Assembly: GCF_020736705.1 (NCBI RefSeq)
Contig: NZ_CP085991.1
Location: 1-32,179 of the forward strand
Source: Psychrobacter sanguinis
GTDB taxonomy: Bacteria; Pseudomonadota; Gammaproteobacteria; Pseudomonadales; Moraxellaceae
Length of the DNA stretch: 32,179 nt
Direction of reading: 5' to 3'
Part shown: piece after piece, positions 26,570-32,179 of the stretch
How positions within the stretch are numbered: position 1 is the first letter of the stretch
Layout: every line of letters begins with the position of its first letter
Translations under genes and position numbers: made by a program
The notes under the pieces: model-generated
What the model was told of the DNA's origin: nothing
What the model saw: the letters and a program-made list of their open reading frames with translations, nothing else
Database searches by the model: none

Positions 26570-26611
26570 GTTTTATGATTTCACATTTCGTGAAAAGCCT
26601 AATCATAAAAC
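26570..26611. promoter_or_regulatory. Nested inverted repeat upstream of the FadL gene
   Basis: Outer arms GTTTTATGATT and AATCATAAAAC enclose inner arms TTTCAC and GTGAAA. A direct repeat TTAGTGYCYATCC lies on each side (26553-26565, 26613-26625), followed by TATAAA. It may be an operator region or a leader structure. Confidence 0.45.
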
Positions 26612-26650
26612 CTTAGTGCCCATCCTATAAATGGAATTTTGGAGAAGTTA

Positions 26651-28024
26651 ATGCGCTCTACTTTTATTATCAAACCTCTTGTTACTGCCGTTGCTGCTTT
26701 ATCTGTTGCAAGCGTTGCTTCTGCTGCTGGTCTTGACCGTTCTGGCCAAGATATCTCTGCCTTTTTACAAGACGGTACCTATGCTGAAACCGTATACACC
26801 TATATTGATGCCGATGTAACTGGTAAAGATGTACGTGGTAATAAGATCAAGGATATCGCTGAAGACTATGACTTCTTCCGCTATGGTGTAAAAACAGACA
26901 TCGACGATACTTTCAGTATTGGTGTGTTATATGATGAGCCTTGGGGTGCCGCTGCTGATTACTCTGGTAACAACATCTTTGTTGCTCAAGGTGATGTGAA
27001 TGCATCAGTAAATCATATTTCTGGTGGTAAATTTGAGAATGCTCTTCAGGCGCAACAGAAATATAGTGAACTTGAAGGAGCTGTTAAAGCTGAAATCGCT
27101 GCAGGTCGTAAGCCTCCTAAAGAGTTAACTGACGCTTTAACACAGGTAGGTGCGGTTTTAGGGGCTGCTGAAGTTGAAGCAAATACTGTAGGTGAAGCGA
27201 CTAAAGTTGAAGTTCGTACCGAAAGCCTAACTGGTCTAGTGGGTATGAAGTTTGGTCAAAACAAAGAGTTTCAAGTTTATGGTGGTCCAGTCGCTCAGCG
27301 CTTAAAAGCTGATGTTAAACTGCGTGGTATGGGCTATGAAGCTGCGACAGGCTATAACTTAAATGTTAATCCAGATACCGATTATGGTTGGGTTGCAGGT
27401 TTGCAATACAGTAAGCCTGAAATCGCCCTGAAGGCTGCATTAACTTACCGCTCTGAAATTGATCATAACGTAGACGCTGCTGAAACAATGCCTCTACTAG
27501 AGCGTCTTCGTCAGGAATCAAGTGCTGTTAGTAAAATGAAAGTGACTACACCAGAATCAGTAAACTTTGACTTCCAAACGGGTATTAACCCAACCACGTT
27601 AGCAACCGCTAAAGTACGCTGGGTGCCATGGAGTGACTTTGCGATTACCCCACCAGTTTACAACCAATCTACTAAGCGTGTTTATCCTGAAGGTCTAAAC
27701 TTAGTTGATTATGCTGATGACCAATGGCAGGTTGAGCTAGGTCTGGCTAAGCGTGTGGCTGATAACCTAGCTGTATCTGGAACAGTAGGTTGGGACAGTG
27801 GTGCGGGCAACCCAGTTACTTCACTAGGTCCAATTGAAGGTTACTATAGTGTGGGTCTAGGTGCTAAGTACGACTTTAATAAAAACTGGGCAGTCTCAGC
27901 GGGTGGTAAATACTTAATGTTCGGTGATGCCAAAGGTAAAATCCCTAACGATAACATCGTAGGTAACTTCGAAGATAACGACGGTTTTGCACTGGGTGTT
28001 AAGCTATCTTATCAAGATAAGTAA
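26651..28024 (+). CDS. FadL/OmpP1-family outer membrane transport protein
   Basis: 457 residues from ATG 26651 with GGAGAAG just upstream; an ATG at 26639 overlaps that site and is rejected. The signal peptide (MRSTFIIKPL to ASVASA) is followed by the mature start AGLDRSGQDISAFLQDGTYAE, a FadL-type hatch region. The beta-barrel repeats follow (FRYGVKTDIDDTFSIGVLYDEPWG, GLVGMKFGQNKEFQVYGG, YGWVAGLQYSKPEIALKAALTYRS, WAVSAGGKYLMFGDAKG). FadL proteins import long-chain fatty acids or other hydrophobic molecules across the outer membrane. A helical insert of about 60 residues (near 125-190) lies between barrel strands. It sits in a composite transposon, an unusual place for such a gene. Confidence 0.85.
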   Translation: MRSTFIIKPLVTAVAALSVASVASAAGLDRSGQDISAFLQDGTYAETVYTYIDADVTGKDVRGNKIKDIAEDYDFFRYGVKTDIDDTFSIGVLYDEPWGAAADYSGNNIFVAQGDVNASVNHISGGKFENALQAQQKYSELEGAVKAEIAAGRKPPKELTDALTQVGAVLGAAEVEANTVGEATKVEVRTESLTGLVGMKFGQNKEFQVYGGPVAQRLKADVKLRGMGYEAATGYNLNVNPDTDYGWVAGLQYSKPEIALKAALTYRSEIDHNVDAAETMPLLERLRQESSAVSKMKVTTPESVNFDFQTGINPTTLATAKVRWVPWSDFAITPPVYNQSTKRVYPEGLNLVDYADDQWQVELGLAKRVADNLAVSGTVGWDSGAGNPVTSLGPIEGYYSVGLGAKYDFNKNWAVSAGGKYLMFGDAKGKIPNDNIVGNFEDNDGFALGVKLSYQDK

Positions 28025-28047
28025 AGACTTGATTTTTTTCGAATTAT

Positions 28048-28077
28048 AAAAAAGCAGCCTTATGGCTGCTTTTTTTG
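28048..28077 (+). terminator. Rho-independent terminator of the FadL gene
   Basis: Hairpin AGCAGCC-TTAT-GGCTGCT flanked by A- and T-runs, 24 bases after the stop codon. Confidence 0.92.
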
Positions 28078-28110
28078 TATTGTGAGAAATCGCCAAAAGA
28101 GTGGTTGCTT

Positions 28111-28999
28111 TATAGTCATAGCCCTTAAAAACAGTCACACAGCCAAAGAAAATAGAAGAATAACGTATCGATACAATCTATTCCCCAATCTTGACGCTTT
28201 TTCTTAACCCAAGCCCAAGTTTGCTCAATAGGGTTTAAGTCAGGACTATAAGGCGGTAACCATAGAATAGTGTGTCCTGAATCTTCAATGGTTTTTTGAA
28301 TATCAAGGCCCTTATGGAAAGTTGCATTATCCATAACGATCACACTATTAAGGGGAAGTTGTGGTAATAACAGTTGCTGAGCCCAGCTATGGAATACATC
28401 ACTATTAACACTACAGTCGTAAAGACCTACTGCGAATAACTGATTATTGTAAATAGCACCTATAGCATTGGTTTGGTTTTTTAGTTGCCAGTTATGCTCG
28501 CCAAAGCACTTCTCACCTTTTTTGGCATAGCCGTAAGGTCTGTAATCATGTGCCTTGAAGCCACTTTCATCTAAGTAAACGACAGGACAGTTGTCTTTTT
28601 CATGCTGGGCTAACTGCTCAGCGAATAACTGACGTTTTTCTTCATCTGATTTAGGATGATGCAGTGTCTTTTTTTTGAATAATACCAAGTCGCTTCAGTG
28701 CACGACTGATGCTTCTTTGGCTACAGTTAAGACGTCTTGCTCGTTCTATTTGATAAGCATCTGGGTAAAGCTCAACATCTGCTTTAAGCCGATCGCTATC
28801 CACCTTGTAAACAGTATAGACGTAAACTTTACGCTCAATGTTCTTTTTCCAACGCTGAATTGTCGTTGTACTGATTTGATATTCTTCGGCAAGCTCTCGA
28901 TAGCTGTAACCTTCGTCAAGCTTGTCTAATATCATTTGTCTGTAGTCTTTTGAATATGCCATCTTATCAGTGTATCTTATTTATGGGGCTATGACTATA
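28111..28999 (-). mobile_element. IS630-family insertion sequence (about 0.89 kb)
   Basis: Perfect 14-base inverted ends TATAGTCATAGCCC (28111-28124) and its complement (28986-28999), with TA at both edges as expected for the TA target of IS630/Tc1-type elements. It carries a two-frame transposase. Confidence 0.88.
28125..28962 (-). CDS. IS630-family transposase in two frames
   Basis: The upstream frame (28651-28962) encodes 103 residues with the helix-turn-helix part (YSYRELAEEYQISTTTIQRWKK). The downstream frame (28125-28688) encodes the DDE part: D in VVYLDESGF, D in VIVMDNATFHK and E in NPIEQTWAWVKK. The frames meet at a run of eight A and need a +1 shift or slippage. This may be a programmed signal or a simple loss of one base. 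The gene is otherwise complete. Confidence 0.8.
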
Positions 29000-29178
29000 G
29001 TATGAAATATTAACTATTATTAATACAAGTATATACGCTGTATTACACACTTGTAATATAACGACATAGATTTTAGAATATACCGTATTCCTGGCACAGG
29101 ATGGCCAAATATTCAAACTCGTCATAGTTGTCTATGAGAGTAGAAATTTGGGTATTAATTTTTCATGGAGGATTCCAA
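29000..29178. other. Upstream region of the second FadL-like gene
   Basis: AT-rich DNA between the IS630 end and the truncated FadL gene, ending with the ribosome binding site GGAGGA. It probably holds that gene's promoter. No gene is seen. Confidence 0.4.
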
Positions 29179-29345
29179 ATGTCACAAAAGTTCCCTATCT
29201 CTAAGCTTACGCTTGCTCTTTTAACCTTACCCTTAGCTAGTTTATCTCACGCCGCCGGCCTTGACCGCTCAGGCCAAGACACCACTGCCTTTTTTCAAGA
29301 TGGTACCTATGCAGAAGCTGTGTATACCTATGTAGATGCTGATGT
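29179..29345 (+). pseudogene. FadL-like gene, 5' fragment cut by an IS
   Basis: About 55 codons. A signal peptide (MSQKFPISKLTLALL to LSHA) precedes AGLDRSGQDTTAFFQDGTYAE, closely matching the mature start of the neighbouring full FadL protein. The gene breaks off where the IS4-family element begins (29346) and reads a few codons into it. The two genes were probably a tandem pair in the donor chromosome. Confidence 0.88.
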
Positions 29346-30528
29346 CTCTGTACACGACAAAAATGCTCAAAGTCTCAAAGGTCGTGGACTAGGAGACAAA
29401 TAACTTATTAGAACCTCAAACACACGCCGATTGCCAGCAAAGAAATACTCACGCAAACCATCAATCAAAACATCCAAACCAATAGCAAACAAACTTTGCT
29501 GAGGTCGACCATGTTTCTTAAGCTTTCGTCTTTTAGGGTGCTGCTGTACAGTTTTAATCCCAATGCGATATGACCAACAAAATGCTAGCGCACAAACCGC
29601 CACTAACTTACTTACCCGATCCAACTGTGTAAGATGCGTATCTTCAAGATTAAACCCTCGTCCTTTAAAACAAGAAAACAAGGTTTCAATCTCCCAGCGT
29701 CTGCTATAAAGAGCCATAGCATCCGTATGATCTAAATTGTTGGTCGCTATGATGACATAATCGTTGTCAGTATCACGCTTTGCAAATAGACGAACTTTAA
29801 CGCCATATACGGGAACAGCTCTGGCTAACATAAACGTTTCATGAGGGGATAGATGACGTAACAATGTCTTTATTTGTACCAATTTACCCTGATGATTGGC
29901 TACTAGGGTGTTGTGTTTGATGCGAATGCAAAACTTTATTTGCTCTTTATTTAGCCATTGAAACCACTCTTTGCCAACAAACTCTCTATCGGCTAATACA
30001 TACTGTATTTTGTCTGCGCCAAAGGTGTTGATGAACGTTTGTATGAGCTCACATCTCTCATTACTATTGCTGTTACCTTTTTTATCAAGTAGTGTCCAGT
30101 ATAAGGGAATAGCGATTCCTTGATGAACAACGCTGAGCAAAAAGATGTTAATGTTCTTTTTACCCCATTTCCAGTTGGTTCTGTCTATGCTGATGATGAC
30201 TTCGTCTAAGTCAAAGAGTTGATAGATGAATTTGGCTAACTGGTCTTGGTCTATGTCAACTTGTGCAAAGAAGCGTTGTAGCCGTCTGTAATTACTGTTT
30301 GTCCTACCTTTGACAAATCCTCTTGCTATTTGTTTGAGGTTACTACTTTGTACTTGTATTATCGCTAGAGTAATTAAGCCTAAACACGTCAATCTTGCCT
30401 TGTTCATGGTTAGGTTTTGCGATAATATATTTATGAGCTGATTAAGGTTTGGCATAGTGTGGTTCGTAAGAAAAATTACTATTATGCCTTGTCCTTAGTC
30501 AGCTTTTTTGTTTTTGTCGTGTACAGAG
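29346..30528 (-). mobile_element. IS4-family insertion sequence, divergent relative (1183 bp)
   Basis: Inverted ends CTCTGTACACGACAAAAA and complement differ by one base from those of the other two IS4-family copies. The transposase is clearly related but only moderately similar. It forms the right end of the FadL composite element. Confidence 0.9.
29367..30455 (-). CDS. IS4-family transposase (intact, divergent)
   Basis: 362 residues, intact from MPNLNQL to the stop. Catalytic aspartates lie in SIDRTNWKWG and LADREFVGKEW. The Y-(2)-R-(3)-E-(6)-K signature reads YSRRWEIETLFSCFK. The segment SSNLKQIARGFVKGRTNSNYRRL shows what the damaged region of the other two copies should look like. It is the likeliest source of transposase for the composite element. 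Confidence 0.92.
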   Translation of the reverse strand: MPNLNQLINILSQNLTMNKARLTCLGLITLAIIQVQSSNLKQIARGFVKGRTNSNYRRLQRFFAQVDIDQDQLAKFIYQLFDLDEVIISIDRTNWKWGKKNINIFLLSVVHQGIAIPLYWTLLDKKGNSNSNERCELIQTFINTFGADKIQYVLADREFVGKEWFQWLNKEQIKFCIRIKHNTLVANHQGKLVQIKTLLRHLSPHETFMLARAVPVYGVKVRLFAKRDTDNDYVIIATNNLDHTDAMALYSRRWEIETLFSCFKGRGFNLEDTHLTQLDRVSKLVAVCALAFCWSYRIGIKTVQQHPKRRKLKKHGRPQQSLFAIGLDVLIDGLREYFFAGNRRVFEVLISYLSPSPRPLRL

Positions 30529-30537
30529 AAAATACCA
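30529..30537. repeat. Right 9-bp target duplication of the FadL composite element
   Basis: AAAATACCA, identical to 25258-25266. Confidence 0.92.
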
Positions 30538-31591
30538 TTATTTTCTTGCAAAAGATTTGAAGTCATTGGCTATAGAAAACGGTAACGTTAAGCTTTTAAC
30601 TACAAATTTATCAAATCTTTGGACAAGTGAAGAGCTTGCGGGTGAAAAGGTAAGTGAAGGTGAAGTGATAGCAATTCCTTGGGGTGGCAATCCGGTAGTT
30701 CAGTATTATAAGGGTAAGTTTTTAACCACTGATAACCGTATTGCTACATCAGCTGACACAGACTTGCTTAATAATAAATTTCTTTATTATTATCTATTAA
30801 GTCAAATTGATTTAATATCCTCATTCTACAGAGGATCTGGTATTAAACATCCCAGTATGTATGATGTTCTTCATATATCTATCCCGATTCCACCTATTCA
30901 CATCCAAACAGAAATCGTCCGAATTTTAGATACGTTTACAGAACTTACAGCAGAACTTACAGCAGAACTTACAGCGCGTCAGCAGCAGTATGCGTACTAT
31001 CGTGAGCAGCTGTTAACGTCGTTTAATGATGATGAGACCGAAATCAAGACTCTGAAAGATATTTTCATTATGAAAGCAGGACAGCATGTTTCTGCAAGTA
31101 AAATTTCGGCAAATAAAAGTACAAGCCATATTTATCCATGTTTCGGAGGAAACGGTATTCGTGGTTTTGTAGATGAAAAAAGCCATGATGGTTCATATCT
31201 ACTTATTGGTCGTCAAGGTGCTCTATGCGGTAACGTTCATCGCATGAGTGGTGAGTTTTATGCTACAGAACATGCTGTAGTCGTCACTGCTAAAGATGGT
31301 ATCAATATTGATTGGGCCTTTCATAAGCTAACACTAATGAACCTTAATCAATATGCCTCTAAATCGGCACAGCCAGGTTTAGCTGTAGGTAAACTAGCTG
31401 GGTTAAAGGTTTCCGTACCTTCTCTTGATGAACAAGAGCGCATTGCTGCCATTCTCGACAAATTCGAAGCTATCACTGCTTCACTAACCGAAGGCCTCCC
31501 GCGTGAAATAGAGCTGCGCCAACAGCAATACGAGTATTACCGTGACCTGCTGTTGAGCTTCCCTAAGCCTGAGGTAGTAGCTCATGACTAA
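30538..31591 (+). pseudogene. hsdS: hsdS, 3' fragment (residues 46-396)
   Basis: Continues the hsdS frame from 25266 exactly (HYFLAKDLKSLAIENG). It holds most of the first target recognition domain, the central conserved helix with three TAEL-type repeats (30941-30976), the second recognition domain (MKAGQHVSASKIS to KVSVPSLDEQER) and the final conserved helix (ELRQQQYEYYRDLLL). A TTG at 30557 could start a 344-residue product, but no strong ribosome binding site is seen. The stop overlaps the hsdR start. Without the first 45 residues, function is doubtful. Confidence 0.9.
30941..30976 (+). repeat. Three 12-bp TAEL-type repeats in the HsdS spacer helix
   Basis: GAACTTACAGCA twice, then GAACTTACAGCG. 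In the EcoR124I family the number of these repeats sets the distance between the two half-sites recognised by HsdS. Confidence 0.88.
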
Positions 31592-32179
31592 CCAAACAAA
31601 AACCATTGCTGAGTCGAATAATTTTATCGTTTTAAATAAATATACCAAGTGCGATCAGCCTGATGGGGGCTATCAAACTGAAGACGATCTAGAGCGTGAA
31701 CTACTCAAAGACTTACAAAACCAGGGATATGAGTTTGTCCCTGGTTTAAACTCGCCTGAAACGATGCTCGCTAACGTACGTGTACAGCTGCAGACCTTAA
31801 ATGAGGTGCAGTTTACAGATGCTGAGTGGCAGCGCTTTGTAATGGAGTATCTTGATAATCCGAGTGATAACATCACTGACAAAGCTCGAAAGATTCATGA
31901 TGACCACATCTATGACTTCACCTTTGATGATGGACACCTGCAGAACATTGCCCTGCTGGACAAAAAAAACATCCCACGTAACAAAGTACAGGTCATTAAA
32001 CAGTTTGCTCAAAAAGGCACACAAGCCAATCGCTATGATGTAACTATTTTGGTCAATGGCTTGCCCTTGGTGCAAATTGAGCTTAAAAAGCGTGGTATCG
32101 CCATTCGCGAGGCATTTAACCAAGTACATCGTTATAGCAAAGAGAGCTTTAACTCCGATAACTCCTTATATAAATACCT
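31584..32179 (+). CDS. hsdR: HsdR N-terminal part, including the nuclease domain (continues at base 1)
   Basis: The ATG overlaps the last 8 bases of hsdS, as expected for a coupled type I operon. The frame stays open to the window edge (198 codons plus two bases) and continues at base 1. The N-terminal nuclease domain has the PD-(D/E)xK pattern: D152 in YDVTIL, then E166 and K168 in QIELKKRG. These sit one residue from the catalytic positions known in EcoR124I HsdR (D151, E165, K167), and the total length of 1033 is also close to that protein. This supports a type IC, EcoR124-like assignment. The sequence past the window end was not seen; joining it to base 1 is an inference from the perfect frame and sense across the junction. 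Confidence 0.92.
   Translation, partial: MTNQTKTIAESNNFIVLNKYTKCDQPDGGYQTEDDLERELLKDLQNQGYEFVPGLNSPETMLANVRVQLQTLNEVQFTDAEWQRFVMEYLDNPSDNITDKARKIHDDHIYDFTFDDGHLQNIALLDKKNIPRNKVQVIKQFAQKGTQANRYDVTILVNGLPLVQIELKKRGIAIREAFNQVHRYSKESFNSDNSLYKY

Larger units (their letters stand above)
25267..30528. mobile_element. Composite element carrying a FadL-family porin gene
   Basis: 5262 bp bounded by two related but non-identical IS4-family elements in the same orientation, with near-identical outer repeats (CTCTGCACACGAC on the left, CTCTGTACACGAC type on the right). The 9-bp duplication AAAATACCA lies on both outer sides, and removing the element restores the hsdS frame exactly. The cargo is an entire FadL-like gene, an IS630-type element and the 5' end of a second FadL-like gene. 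Confidence 0.88.

Noticed and set aside
29179..29403. A functional 75-residue protein from the second FadL start
   Set aside because: The last codons are IS sequence; it is the 5' fragment of a truncated porin gene.

Overview
The window looks like one complete circular plasmid of about 32.2 kb from a Moraxellaceae-type host (Psychrobacter, Moraxella or Acinetobacter relative). The two ends join in frame inside a type I restriction gene: the hsdR start lies at 31584, its reading frame runs off the right edge, and it continues from base 2 at the left edge to the stop at 2506, giving 1033 residues. The host assignment is inferred from low GC content, a Rep_3 initiator with 22-bp iterons, a pdif-type XerC/XerD site, an RTG/CARB-type beta-lactamase, FadL-like porins and the style of the insertion sequences.

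Backbone. Replication: Rep_3 initiator (19103-20371), four perfect iterons, an inverted-repeat operator and an AT-rich stretch (20403-20740). Partition: a small ParA plus a ribbon-helix-helix partner (2884-3731) with ACTC-type boxes upstream. Mobilisation: a MOBQ relaxase (20741-22786) with a coiled-coil gene nested in another frame, an oriT-like structured region (22815-22940) and a divergent accessory gene (23074-23526). Others: a pdif site (18976-19003), a serine resolvase with a possible res site, a helix-turn-helix/coiled-coil plasmid protein, and a two-gene membrane/FlgT_C-like unit.

Restriction-modification. hsdM-hsdS-hsdR form one overlapping operon of the EcoR124-like (type IC) kind. 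HsdS carries three 12-bp TAEL-type repeats. The hsdS gene is split after codon 45 by a 5.26-kb insertion, so restriction should be off unless the insertion is lost.

Mobile cargo. (1) A composite element at 25267-30528 is bounded by two related but different IS4-family elements and flanked by a shared 9-bp target duplication (AAAATACCA). It carries a whole FadL-family porin gene, an IS630-type element and the 5' end of a second FadL gene. (2) A composite transposon at 10366-18847 is bounded by two copies of a 1275-bp IS3-family element that look identical, with a GAT target duplication. It carries tetA/tetR of class H, an NAD-kinase-like protein, an SPFH protein, an NrtR-type NUDIX regulator and the acetyl esterase gene aes, a block that looks like enterobacterial (perhaps Proteus/Providencia) chromosome. 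(3) A single IS4-family copy at 6365-7551, with a 9-bp target duplication, sits just upstream of the class A carbenicillinase gene and appears to give it a hybrid promoter.

Together this is a mobilisable resistance plasmid (beta-lactam and tetracycline) built by IS-driven capture, whose restriction system was inactivated by one of those captures.
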